Positions 38,501 through 45,500 of a stretch of 64,000 bases of DNA are shown one piece after another. The DNA is taken from contig WBMZ01012045.1 in NCBI GenBank assembly GCA_013400975.1, positions 56,396 to 120,395 of the forward strand. The letters run 5' to 3'. The notes under the pieces are model-generated. The model saw only the letters and a program-made list of their open reading frames with translations, had not been told where the DNA came from and ran no database searches. Each line of letters starts with the position of its first letter. The stretch's first letter is position 1. Both the position numbers and the translations under genes were made by a program. This DNA comes from Atrichornis clamosus. Lineage: Eukaryota; Chordata; Aves; Passeriformes; Menuridae.

Positions 38501-40644
38501 GGCTGTAGCTGAGAAGACATGAAATTAAAATTAGTTAAACAGTAACCCCTTTATATACAAGCAGATTTTTTCAGTGTTGTTGCTAGGAAGAAGCAAAGTG
38601 GCTGCATGAAAAATTACATTAGGCTGGATAATACCTTGGTTGAGGTGTGTGGGCTCTGTAATCTGAATACCATTCACAGAACACTGCGCTCCATTCAGTG
38701 GGATGAGATTCACAGTACCATTGAGATTTTCAAAGATGCAATGCTCACTTTCCAAATCAAGGCCATGAAGAACTAAACACAAAGAAATAAGATAACATAA
38801 TTAGTCTCCTCACAACTAATAAGATTAGCATGCTAATAATAATTTATTAAGAACACATTGCACTATATATCGGACAGTGTATTTTCTCTTTATTCTGGAC
38901 AATGTTTTCTTCCTTCATCACATCCTGCATGCCTTAAATATTTATTGTTTTATGGTAGTGCAAAGAAGTGTGCTGGGTTGGTTTTGCTTTTTTCGGTGTA
39001 ATGTTTTTTCTTCCTCTGCTTTGAAACTTGATTAGAAAATGCTCCTTTCTTTCCAATAAAAAACAGAAAAGTATCATTTACATATTTGTAGAGAGAGATT
39101 CTTTGACCAGTTTCACCAGGAAATAATGAAAACTTGTAGTCCTTAAAGCGAGGATGGCTGAAGTTCTTATGTCCTATGACATTCAGGGCTTTTATCAATC
39201 AGTTATGTTACTTTGCATTTTTTCTTCAAATAATGTATGATTATGTGTATTGTTTAATAACCCAAAGCAACACAGCTTGGTAGTTTCATGGAATTTATTA
39301 GAGCAATTTCAATCCAAGCAACTTTTGACCCATGAAAATGTACCAAACTAAGTTACTTGACTCAGACTCTCACCCAAGAATTAAAGGATGCAGTTTACTT
39401 AATGAAACTGCCTTCAAGGAACTTATGTGAAACTTATGTGACAGGACAGTCCAGGTCTGGCAGTTAGTTGCTTTGGCAAGAAATGAATAAGAAAATCAGT
39501 GGATTTTTACCAACTTTCAGAATTTTTTTTAAAGTCAAATCTAAAGTCCAAAGACTATCCTAGGTATAATAATATAAACCAATATAAATATGCTGTCATT
39601 ACACCACGGTTAAGAGAGTGATTTTGGAGTAACTGTGACAGATGCTGTATAAAAAGGACAGTATTTTTACAGGATGCTATTTCAAGGGAAGCAAGAAATA
39701 AATTAGTAACAAGTATATGAATATACTTAAAGCCCACAAGCTATTCTAGAAGTCAAGCTCTTTGAAGCAAATTCCATGTAGTTCAGCTCTCAGATTTTCT
39801 AAAAATTAAAATATGCAAGAACACAGAACAACTAACTGAAAAAGGGAAAAAAACCATATGAGGCTGTGTCCCCTTACTTCACATATCGGGATACTGGAAG
39901 AAAAAATATAGAAATGCCAAATTCCATACCAATATCCTGTTCTGTCATAGCATCTTCTCTGCCAACATATGTTTGGCCCTCCTAATTAAGAGAGAAACAC
40001 ATTATTTTCAGTTGGAATCGTCCCTTCTCCCCCACAAGATATAATTTATCCCTTCCACTTTCTCAGCATATCCTGAAATATATATTTGAACATACATGAA
40101 AAAAAGGAATAGGGTAGTATTTTCAGAATGCTTTCACAGTCTTTATTATACAGTATTATTAGCAAATTCAAGTTTCAACTGTCCAGTGCAAACTACCTTT
40201 GTAGTTTTGAGACAATCTAGACTTGGATTTTAACGTCAAGCTTTATAATTACATGAAGGAAAAACCAAAATACAAAGCAGAAAGTATGAAGCATCTATCT
40301 CTAGTTAACCAGTTGACCCTCAAGATAAACCTAAACAAATTATTTTAATTTAATCAGTTGCAACCTCTTAAGAGATTTTCTTACTACAGCACAGAAGCAT
40401 AATGAGCTTTTCTTACTATAGTAATGTAAGGAGCACTATATTTAGATAAAAAATCAATACTACAATTTTTCCACTGAAGAAATCACAAGGCACACAAAGG
40501 CTACAGAAACACACGTGTATTTACCTTCAAGTGGTACAAGATGATACCAGTACTGAGAAGATCATCATCAATGCCAATGAGATGAGGCAGTTCAGAATCT
40601 AACACAACACCTATCCCTTCTTTCCTGAGAGCCAAGGTTTGTTC
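4086..40644 (-). CDS. KIF16B: KIF16B, kinesin-3 family endosomal motor (12 internal coding exons; gene continues past both window edges)
   Basis: Seen: twelve minus-strand exons with GT..AG borders and matching phases give 807 uninterrupted codons. They align in order with what I know of vertebrate KIF16B: post-motor linker, FHA domain (TYVGR, SEHCIFE, QCSVNG and MFRFNHP motifs), serine-rich linker with the SMTDLSKS motif, long Glu/Lys/Gln-rich coiled coil, then the start of a PX domain with the RRYSRF motif. Known: KIF16B is a plus-end-directed microtubule motor that binds phosphatidylinositol 3-phosphate through PX and moves early endosomes. The motor domain (roughly the first 360 residues) lies beyond 64000. 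The last PX exons and the stop codon lie left of position 1. Exons: 40525-40644, 39930-39981, 38635-38772, 34383-34465, 34110-34198, 25505-25558, 22776-24131, 19173-19331, 18218-18323, 17643-17693, 11272-11394, 4086-4175. No broken codon is seen in this chain, so the gene looks functional. The pairing of FHA and PX excludes other kinesin-3 members such as KIF1 and KIF13; STARD9/KIF16A lacks this PX region. Confidence 0.97.
5727..5860 (+). mobile_element. CR1 LINE 3' end fragment
   Basis: Plus-strand sequence runs from ATCCCTGGAAGTGTTC through TTGGATGATTGTAAAGG to TTCACAATTCTGTGATTTTA, the typical last 130 bp of a CR1 element with its octamer-like tail. It is short and diverged. Confidence 0.75.
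6067..6663 (+). mobile_element. Solo LTR, avian endogenous retrovirus
   Basis: 597 bp beginning TGTCATGGCTAATC and ending CCAACCACTACA. It is GC-richer than the surrounding intron and has AGTAAA at 6536-6541 followed by a pyrimidine-rich U5-like region. The flanks TCAAG and TCATA agree at only three of five positions, so the exact ends are approximate. Confidence 0.6.
7969..8135 (+). repeat. Perfect tandem duplication, 84-bp period
   Basis: The 83 bases from 7969 (TCTCCAAATGG onward) to 8051 recur without a mismatch at 8053-8135, giving two adjacent copies with period 84. The unit resembles no repeat family I know. Perfect identity in neutral intron means a recent event or an assembly artefact. 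Confidence 0.95.
11272..11394 (-). CDS. KIF16B: KIF16B exon: start of the PX domain
   Basis: 123 nt, 41 codons, phase 0 at both ends. It encodes RMVCRSLGANPDGLKDPIKI, then SIPRYVLCGQGKDEHYEFEI and K. The acceptor is weak: ACATGAAAG before C, with A at -3, and the pyrimidine-rich stretch lies some 20 nt upstream. The donor is AAAG/GTAAGTG. The segment matches the entry into the KIF16B PX domain (the DPIKISIPRYVLCGQGKD motif). Skipping it would keep the frame but remove the first PX strands. Confidence 0.95.
13286..13300 (+). promoter_or_regulatory. CTCF-like motif
   Basis: CTCCCAGATGGCGCC fits the 11-base core YAGRKGGCRSY of the CTCF consensus at every position, with mismatches only in the preceding bases. 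It lies in a locally GC-richer patch of an AT-rich intron. This is a sequence match only; occupancy is unknown. Confidence 0.3.
14850..14855 (-). promoter_or_regulatory. Possible poly(A) signal (ATTAAA) for the alternative exon
   Basis: On the minus strand ATTAAA lies about 120 nt past the last open frame at 14977. It is followed within 10-40 nt by a T-rich and GT-containing stretch (complement of the A-rich block at 14814-14846). This is the layout of a cleavage and polyadenylation site and would end a 3' exon of about 1.97 kb starting at 16822. ATTAAA occurs often by chance in AT-rich DNA. Confidence 0.3.
14977..16087 (-). pseudogene. Degraded coding-like continuation of the candidate alternative exon
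   Basis: Downstream of the stop at 16088, stretches of plausible protein continue in shifting frames. Examples are VVQWFLDKLRSWEVCVTKVR or, in another frame, ERCAQAVSLIKNLPFIKSCK near 15.93-16.03 kb; LLIVPKLIVKEVE near 15.85 kb; a frame at 15648-15851 with YWLAVGNCRKPDPETACLLL and ending CFAGQNI; and an open frame of about 207 codons from 15597 down to 14977 (including MSGWIFTVDDGVYLNYQLLK and LYSLNDIQCAILPEKENC). The TGA at 15645-15647 sits in otherwise continuous coding-like sequence and could come from CGA by C-to-T change. The pattern of strand, order and open segments suggests one ancestral C-terminal domain now broken by at least three frame changes and one stop. I do not recognise the domain. 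The last 207-codon segment could be conserved for another reason, or short introns could rejoin the pieces. Confidence 0.42.
16088..16822 (-). CDS. KIF16B: Candidate alternative last exon of KIF16B (PX-less C-terminus)
   Basis: Seen: a TTTTTAACAG acceptor at 16823-16824 is followed by 244 codons open in phase 0, the phase left by the exon at 17643, ending in TAA at 16088-16090. An open frame this long in AT-rich intron is unlikely by chance. The joined peptide would run KYE then KSQQWQPHHHFQFLSKDGNC and so on. It is rich in Ser, Asn and His, with elements such as LKRPKAYTEMLDLFSSSGRL and DCDSSRTESDCSHSKQLSPA. I recognise no domain. Inferred: a transcript using this exon would make a KIF16B with motor, FHA and stalk but no PX, so without the phosphoinositide anchor. 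Sequence continues to look coding beyond the stop (see the next entry), so this may instead be the intact front of a decaying longer exon. There is no transcript evidence here. Confidence 0.5.
   Translation of the reverse strand, partial: KSQQWQPHHHFQFLSKDGNCASALCGENAGVRDLKRPKAYTEMLDLFSSSGRLSSPCTSRKAFQNERNNSELESFACHCDIKSSLIHSQSTITLKSKNVPYQNVLSTSLKSSDFSNVAYSLHKVENFNHFGDKIITSPDCDSSRTESDCSHSKQLSPAGILMGANEQTGFNSMLCLLYSHSNVHSETKIYKEINPLNREHLTIQDWSSNSRLPRHKASDLVSFKSIASCFDMRPEHTSSLGSFQ
17643..17693 (-). CDS. KIF16B: KIF16B mini-exon just before PX
   Basis: 51 nt, 17 codons, phase 0 at both ends, encoding DNERLNNGTIQRKLKYE. The acceptor is TGCTTAG and the donor is TATGAG/GTAGGTC. It closely matches the KIF16B segment before the PX domain. 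Being phase 0/0 and a multiple of three, it could be skipped without a frame change. Its 3' end can join in frame either to the PX exon at 11394 or to the candidate alternative exon at 16822. Confidence 0.93.
17694..18217 (-). other. KIF16B: KIF16B intron, 524 nt
   Basis: AT-rich sequence with clear GT donor and AG acceptor ends. I see no repeat or further exon. Confidence 0.85.
18218..18323 (-). CDS. KIF16B: KIF16B exon: variable linker before PX
   Basis: 106 nt, phase 2 to phase 0. The acceptor is TATCTTGAAG, with A at -3, and the donor is CAAG/GTGAGCA. It encodes INAFIEQEVQRRLQSIHHKA and then an acidic/serine-rich tail ending TESFK. The INAFIEQEVQRRLQ helix matches KIF16B; the second half has diverged. 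A CA dinucleotide repeat lies 18 nt upstream of the acceptor in the sense of transcription. Confidence 0.92.
18324..19172 (-). other. KIF16B: KIF16B intron, 849 nt
   Basis: Unique AT-rich intron. The one notable element is the (GT)n repeat at 18341-18354, which reads CA in the transcript close to the 3' splice site. Confidence 0.85.
18341..18354 (+). repeat. (GT)7 microsatellite near a 3' splice site
   Basis: Seven GT units on the plus strand, read as CA in the KIF16B transcript, starting 18 nt upstream of the exon at 18323. Confidence 0.95.
19173..19331 (-). CDS. KIF16B: KIF16B exon: end of stalk and proline-rich linker
   Basis: 159 nt, phase 2 to phase 2. The acceptor is CTTTGTAG and the donor is GCTAG/GTAGGT. 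It encodes LDHEIQQLKQKIYEGDGTQK, the last heptads of the stalk, followed by a Ser/Thr/Pro-rich stretch (STSPTSPTKPQPPAAP) and LIDA. The helical part is strongly KIF16B-like. The proline-rich part is poorly conserved and is probably a flexible hinge before PX. Confidence 0.93.
19332..22775 (-). other. KIF16B: KIF16B intron, 3.4 kb
   Basis: AT-rich unique sequence. It contains a purine tract of A and G at 21285-21332 and a short near-adjacent repeat of AGATCTTTCTTCTG at about 21149 and 21165. No exon or recognisable mobile element is seen. Confidence 0.85.
21285..21332 (+). repeat. Purine-rich (A/G) low-complexity tract
   Basis: About 48 bases of A runs broken by G, which read as a polypyrimidine tract in the KIF16B transcript direction. 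It lies deep in the intron, far from the annotated splice sites. Confidence 0.9.
22776..24131 (-). CDS. KIF16B: KIF16B large exon: main coiled-coil stalk
   Basis: 1356 nt, about 452 residues, the largest coding block in the window. It enters at phase 2 (G completes AGG) and leaves at phase 2 (CG of an arginine codon). The acceptor is TTATTGTAG and the donor is GAACG/GTGAGTG. The sequence is dominated by Glu, Lys, Gln, Arg and Leu in heptad spacing. Recognisable blocks include IVQLQIRKQEESLKRRS, LLAEKEKFEEERLREQQEIE, EEQEREQVMLVAHLEEQLRE, LDNTLYQIEKEIEEKEEQLA, FEFTANVARQEEKVRKKEKE and LERRHSALQRHST. These match the KIF16B stalk, which mediates dimerisation and folds back on the motor for autoinhibition. 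The middle (ELEKAQQDFVEFKWKQLEQL to EEVDKIKPAEYRLQ) looks more divergent from mammals than the ends. There is no stop or frame change across the exon. Confidence 0.97.
24132..25504 (-). other. KIF16B: KIF16B intron, 1.4 kb
   Basis: AT-rich intron between the mini-exon that starts the stalk and the large stalk exon. I see nothing else in it. Confidence 0.85.
25505..25558 (-). CDS. KIF16B: KIF16B exon: start of the coiled-coil stalk
   Basis: 54 nt, entering at phase 2 (completing a glycine) and leaving at phase 2 (AG of an arginine codon). The acceptor is TTAATCAG and the donor is AAAAG/GTAACAC. It encodes LEFERQQREELEKLESK, an acidic/basic amphipathic helix that starts the stalk. It is isolated, with 8.5 kb of intron upstream and 1.4 kb downstream, and is easily missed by ORF-length searches. 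Confidence 0.94.
30253..31256 (+). mobile_element. Solo LTR, avian endogenous retrovirus
   Basis: About 1.0 kb, beginning TGTGGTGGGTTTAAG and ending CCTTCCAACTGAGACA. The flanks are GCAGG (30248-30252) and GCAGC (31257-31261), a 5-bp target duplication with one change. The element is GC-rich, with G-runs at 30417-30446. There is no internal retroviral region; ORFs inside it, such as the frames at 30369-30933, are not genes. Confidence 0.75.
30417..30446 (+). other. G-quadruplex-prone motif inside the LTR
   Basis: Four G-runs of 5, 5, 6 and 3 bases separated by loops of 1, 6 and 4 bases fit the G3+N1-7 quadruplex pattern. Confidence 0.6.
31319..31336 (+). other. G-quadruplex-prone motif between LTR and CR1
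   Basis: GGGG, T, a run of seven G, CAC and GGG lie in 18 bases, allowing four stacked G-triplets with very short loops. It sits in a G/T-rich spacer between the LTR and the CR1 fragment. Confidence 0.55.
31424..32014 (+). mobile_element. CR1 LINE 3' fragment
   Basis: Plus orientation. It contains the end of the reverse-transcriptase ORF region and 3' region typical of CR1 (GGCTGAGAGAGCTGGGGTTG, CAACCTGGAGAAGAGAAGGC) and ends with AAATGATTCTATGATTC at about 32014, the CR1 tail. It is 5'-truncated; the open frames on both strands here are remnants or shadows. Confidence 0.9.
32547..32578 (+). repeat. (TC)12 microsatellite followed by T8
   Basis: Twelve TC units at 32547-32570 followed by eight T. 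On the transcript strand this reads as A8(GA)12. Confidence 0.95.
33569..33903 (+). mobile_element. Possible short LTR (ERV1-like)
   Basis: 335 bp beginning TGTAGGAGAATGG and ending GCGACTCTCAATACA, flanked by CTTG at 33565-33568 and 33904-33907, a 4-bp target duplication as used by ERV1-type elements. An AATAAG-containing stretch and a following TG-rich, CpG-containing region resemble R-U5. No family is recognised and a 4-bp match can occur by chance. Confidence 0.45.
34110..34198 (-). CDS. KIF16B: KIF16B exon: serine-rich linker between FHA and stalk
   Basis: 89 nt, entering at phase 0 and leaving with two bases of a glycine codon (phase 2). The acceptor is TTGTTAG and the donor is CCAGG/GTGAGTA. 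It encodes SGLLSSFSLSMTDLSKSCEN and then LSAVMLYNP. The run of serines and the SMTDLSKS motif are characteristic of KIF16B. As I recall it, the human protein has Arg where this one has Cys (KSCEN versus KSREN). Confidence 0.95.
34383..34465 (-). CDS. KIF16B: KIF16B exon: last strands of the FHA domain
   Basis: 83 nt, entering at phase 1 and ending at phase 0. The acceptor is TTATCAG and the donor is AAAG/GTGAGA. It encodes AVILLGRTNMFRFNHP and then KEAAKLREKRK. The ILLGRTNMFRFNHP signature closes the FHA domain in kinesin-3 proteins and is followed by a basic helix. Only 184 nt of intron separate it from the next exon, the shortest intron in the window. Confidence 0.96.
34466..38634 (-). other. 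KIF16B: KIF16B intron, 4.2 kb
   Basis: Contains one solo LTR (36339-37278) with the window's only ambiguous base, at 36518. The rest is AT-rich intron with nothing recognised. Confidence 0.85.
36339..37278 (+). mobile_element. Solo LTR with 5-bp target duplication
   Basis: 940 bp from TGTCGTGGTTTAGC to CTCAAACCAAAACA, with complementary terminal segments (GTGGTTT and AAACCA). AATAAA lies at 37116-37121 with a T-rich region before it. The flanks are CACAC (36334-36338) and CACAC (37279-37283). One ambiguous base (n) is at 36518. This terminal style is common among solo LTRs of songbird genomes. There are no viral genes. Confidence 0.8.
38635..38772 (-). CDS. KIF16B: KIF16B exon: core of the FHA domain
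   Basis: 138 nt, entering at phase 1 and leaving at phase 1 (the first G of a glycine codon). The acceptor is GTGTTTAG and the donor is CCAAG/GTATTA. It encodes the stretch from LHGLDLESEHCIFENL to THLNQ. The Ser-Glu-His-Cys and Val-Asn-Gly elements match the conserved loop positions of FHA domains. In kinesin-3 motors this domain packs against the neighbouring coiled coil and helps control dimerisation and autoinhibition; classical phosphothreonine binding is not proven for KIF16B. Confidence 0.96.
38773..39929 (-). other. KIF16B: KIF16B intron, 1.2 kb
   Basis: AT-rich intron inside the FHA-coding part of the gene. It has a small direct repeat of AACTTATGTGA near 39420-39441 and otherwise nothing notable. 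Confidence 0.85.
39930..39981 (-). CDS. KIF16B: KIF16B exon: first strand of the FHA domain
   Basis: 52 nt with a phase 0 start; it ends after the first base of a valine codon (phase 1). The acceptor is TTAATTAG and the donor is ATTG/GTATGG. It encodes EGQTYVGREDAMTEQDI. The YVGR element holds the Gly-Arg pair that starts the forkhead-associated fold. The split valine codon is completed by the exon at 38772. Confidence 0.95.
39982..40524 (-). other. KIF16B: KIF16B intron, 543 nt
   Basis: Short AT-rich intron with GTAAAT donor and TTAG acceptor. No other feature is seen. Confidence 0.85.
40525..40644 (-). CDS. KIF16B: KIF16B exon: linker after the motor, just before the FHA domain
   Basis: 120 nt, 40 codons, phase 0 at both ends. 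The acceptor is TTATAG before GAACAAACC and the donor is TTGAAG/GTAAATA. The peptide starts EQTLALRKEG and ends STGIILYHLK, with the LPHLIGIDDDLLSTG motif that leads into the FHA domain of kinesin-3 motors. This is the most upstream KIF16B exon I can find. The preceding exons, for the neck coiled coil and motor, must be more than 23 kb further upstream, outside the window. Confidence 0.96.
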
Positions 40645-42554
40645 CTATAAAGGACAAAAGTCTATTAGGATGTGCAAGAAATACCCCTCTTCCTTCTCCT
40701 TCTAAACCACATTTAATGTAACTTCTTCTCTGTAATATCACACCAAATAAAGAGCCATTAAAAAAAATTTTTTTGGTTTTACATTTTAAATGCAACTTCT
40801 TTATTTCCATTAAGCATTCCAAGCTTTCTGTTGAGGAAATCCATGAAAGTCTTATTTGAAGGAAACCAGATAGACACCTGAATTATACCAGATAAGAAAT
40901 ATCAAGAGTGTAACAAAACAGTGTTGTCTAAAAGCAACAAATCCATGTACCACTTTACATAATGGCAAGGAGAATTTAAAACTCCTCAGAATTCAGTACA
41001 GCTAAAGAATAGAAAACTGAAAACTCTTCAGCAGTACTTTAAATAAGCTGAACCTTGCACAATAAAAATCCCAGACACCTGAAAATTCAGTAAACCTAAG
41101 CAGTTAGAATATCATCCAATGTAAGGGAAGCATTGTCAATAGCAAAAAAATATAAGAAATATTCGCAGCACATAATTTCAATTCCTCAAAATTCGTTTGG
41201 GCCACGTTGTACAGCCATCCATGGGTTGGCGCATCATTCAACAGGACTACAAGTGGGAGACTTCAACCTTGGATAAAGTACTGTATGATGTAGTACACAA
41301 CAGTCTATGCCATAAATAAAAAATTAATTATATCTTCAAAATAAGTTTTAGTGTTTAAAAAGTTTAATTTTCATGTCAAAACAAAATCCTATTGGCTTGT
41401 AGGCCCAGAAGATAAAAGCAATAGAGATTGTGAATGTGCAGACACACACCATCTTTCAAGACAAATGCGTTTTTCTACATAGAAGAGCCAAGTCCTGGCA
41501 ATTCATGAAGCAGAGGCAACGCCAGCAAGTATTGCTTCTGTATATTATAAGGAGAACACGTTTCTCCTAGTGCTATTAAACGCGGAAAATAAGTTTTCTG
41601 ACAGCTGCATGACTACTCATTTTCCAAGTTATCAATACACCTCATCCAAGCCAAAAAGACACCACACTGTTTGTAAGAAAAAACAACAGACAGATTGTTA
41701 TGTATGTTTTCCCAAATATAGCAACTTGCAAGTCTAAAGGAAGAAAGAAGATGTAGTATCTCATTTCTCTGCACAGTACAAAACATTGTCAATACTGATA
41801 CTGTCTAAAAAGTTCCAAGTATGGATACATCTTGCCAAGATGAGATGATGACACAACATATAAGACACTCCAAAACAAAACTGGGTAATCTTGCCCTGGT
41901 CATGGATGAATTAAAAAGTTCTCCAACATTCAGAAACAAAGAAAGAAGCTGCAATTCATGTTGCCCTGCAGCTCTGAGATTCAAAATGCACCCAGATATT
42001 CCCTGACATACAAGTGTCATATCATAAAACTGAAAAATACAGCTTAATTGTTCAAGTGAAAAAGTTATTTCAGTCAAAAACACCTATAGTATATTAGATA
42101 TTTATTGAGCAGCATATACTGTTATACATAATTTATAAAGTTCCCATATCACAAGGGTGACAACAAGACTCTGAGGACTGGTGACCAGTTACTGCTGGCA
42201 CTTTCAGCCCAATGGAACAGATAAAATATGAAAAGCTAGAAATTTTTTCCCCAGCACAACAAAGTAATTGCCAACATTCCAATGAAGGAAAAAACAGACA
42301 TCCCAGGACACAAAGAAATTATCACTGGGTGAGAAAAATAGCTCACAAATAATTAAGAATAAACAACATTATTCTTCATTTTCCAACCTTTTAATATTTT
42401 ACACATTTTTACTATAAAAAGAAATAAATAATGTATAATTGTGAATTAAAACTGATGGATTGCTTTTTTTATTCAGATCTAAAATTAAAGAACATAAATT
42501 GAGTTTCTAAAGTTGTATTTTTAAATTACTACCATTCATGCACAGAATGCATCC

Positions 42555-42580
42555 TATTATAAAACGGAAGTTTTATAATA
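42555..42580. repeat. Perfect 11-bp inverted repeat, 4-nt loop
   Basis: TATTATAAAAC, loop GGAA, GTTTTATAATA: eleven paired bases on each arm. AT-rich and isolated, with no known function. Confidence 0.85.
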
Positions 42581-45500
42581 AATGCAGCAGACAGTAGCTG
42601 TGATTAACTATAATATTTTTTCCTTTAATAAGGGCTGTAAATTGGCTTTTACCTTCAGGTACAATTTACTAAAAATCTTGAATCTTAATCAGATACCTGG
42701 AGTAACTACTAAACTTTAATCGCTTGTCTTAAAATTTAATTCCAAATTCAAAAGCTTCTGCAAGGATGCCTCCAAATAATAAATTGCACTTTTGCCCCAA
42801 AATGAAATCACAGAAACGTCAGCAACAATAGATCTTTATTACTCTGTTCTCTAACGGTGAGAGAAAGAGGAAAAAAAGACCCAAAAGCAGTAGTCAAATT
42901 GCCCCTCTTTCATCCTCGACAGCATAGAAAGGATGTTTCTGAAGAGGGACAGACCTCTTTTGAAATAAATTGAAGGTCTGTAAGCTACTACAAGGCAGAG
43001 AAATGATTAGATTTAATCCACTATTTGATCCACTTCATTTGTGCAACACAATTTTAAGAAGTGGAGAATCCATAAGCCAAATGACAAGAGCAGGAAAGGT
43101 CACCATCTCTATTAAAAATGACTAATTCAGAAAATTTATGAAAATCTCAAGGTGCAGTTTGAGACACCTGAATGTACCCATATGCATCTTAGCTTGAATT
43201 ATGCTTGAACAGAAAAGCGTACACATACTCCCTCAGTATTTAAGATGTGCTCACAAGCTGTGGAAAAGAAAGAAACCAAATATTATCCACAAAGAAGCAC
43301 TCTGGTTGATATAAGTGCCTACACTGTGGGGAGAAAAAAACGTTTTCTTCTTTGAGAGTTGTTGTATCAAATGGACTCACTTGAAGAGTAGGAACTCAGA
43401 AAATAATTCTGAGTCAGTACACAAAAAACCACTTCCTTAAGTAAAAGTTAAAATAAGGGGATTATACTGTATATTTAAATTCTGGTCTCTTTGAATTCAG
43501 CTCTGACTCAGCTGTCAGAAATATTTTCATACAGTAAATTCTGTAAGAGATATAAAAGCTTTTGTGAAATCTCATTTCTTCTGCACTGATATATTAAGTT
43601 TGCTATATTAACTGACACAGTGGCACCTCTAAACTGAGATATGATCTGGCAGTTTAAAGAACAAAATCTTTGACTAAAGTACTTGAGCTGAAGAGTTCTT
43701 CATCATCATATACAACTACCCATTACAAAGACCACCTCTATGATACACAGGATTTCTTTACATGGATTTCTTTAAATGAACACACAAAACCAGAACCACA
43801 CAGGTTTACTTTTTTGGCCAACAAGATATTGAATTAAATTAAAAAAGGAAGTATGTCTAAAAGACATTTTAACATTCCTTGACCAATCTACTAGCAGCAG
43901 GAGATGTTATGCTGCTACTGGCCCAGCACATATTAAAGAGTACATATAATTAGTGCACTGCAATGAACAGAACATCTATGGGTAGTTTAATTTTTGTCAC
44001 CTTTTCCAATGCAAAACTTCAATTCTCTTATTTAAATATTAAACACATAGCTGCTGGCACACAGTCCTGCGAATATACTGTGCAGGCACTTTGAGTAACA
44101 CGTCACAATTTACTTAGGCAGCATGATATTCAGATGTCTACATTTAAATTATGCAAAAGAATGCGTAATACCAAATTAACTATGTGCAAAAACGTGCAAC
44201 AGCAGAAGTCTTTGCATTAATATTTAACCAGACTATACTATATATGAAAAAATTCTTATGCTAACAGGTATTTTGGGTGCATTTGATTTTATTGAAAATA
44301 CACTATTATATCCCAAGTTCACAAAAATGTCAGACGATACTCAGCGGCCCGGCACTAACATTAAGCTCTCTATAAAATGTATAGACATAAACTGCACACA
44401 AGGGAAGTTCTTGATTCTTAATAGGTTTTCCTCCAGTTATGTATTCAGGACACTTTGCATTCCCTTTCAATCACTGGGAACAAACGCTTCATACCTAGAG
44501 AAAAGAACATTCCACAGTGCTCAGAGTTCAAAGGCTCCTGAAAAAGTTTATTTCCAAACACAGCAGATACATGGCATTAAAGAGGCTGTGTAAACAGAGA
44601 GAGGAAATATGGATGAAGCAGCCTCAGCTGGTCATGCCATAATCAGCATGGGTGAAAATTCAAAACTTCTCTCACAGAAGTTAGAAATTTATATATTCTC
44701 CATCACAGAACTGCAGAAAATAGGTGACTTAAAATCACTGTTCCATAGCAGAGGTTCTGGACAAACTCAGGAAGCTGAAGGCTGTACTACTGGATTACAG
44801 CAGAGAATATATGGCAATACCTGGCAAACCCACTTCAAATCTAGTTCACGCATGTGTGCACTAAGAGGGCTACACCGCTTGAGTTTCCAGAGTTAGCCTT
44901 TCCAAGGAAAGAGAAGATGAGATGTAAGTCCAGGGCAGGACCGTGATGAATGTGCACAAAACCCAAGGGGGAAAATTCCCAAACAAGCAGTGTTCACTTG
45001 CTGCTTCTTCTATGAGGGAGTAGAAAAGAAAACTGTTTATCAGGAGTTCAAAACCAAAAAACAACCCCTTGTTAAACTGAAGAACACCGCAGACACCACT
45101 AATTTACGTGGTTGCAAGAAATGACCTGAAAAAAAAGGTGAGAAAAGGAAAAGAGGTACTTGTGGACAAAGGCACAGGATATCCATGACCTGGGGTTCTC
45201 TAACTTCAAGAACCACAGACATGGAAAGCATGGGAAGTTTTCTGGAGAAGGATTGCTATCCACTTGCCCTGTTTTATACTCCAAAATCAAGTATTGCTGA
45301 ACAAACCATAACTCACCTACAGGGAGCTTATTTCCATCATTTGGGTGGTACAGTCCTAATGTAGGCTTTGAACGGATTAAAAATAGAAGGATATAACAGG
45401 AATATACTTCAGACAGACCTATTTCTATTTACATAAATTATCTAAGTCTAGATATAATTCTTCTGAAAGTGCTACATAGATTGACTACACCTCTGAATTT

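Noticed and set aside
44258..44896. Adjacent plus-strand ORFs of 111 and 95 codons
   Set aside because: There is no promoter, splice structure or recognisable domain; length and composition are compatible with chance in intron.
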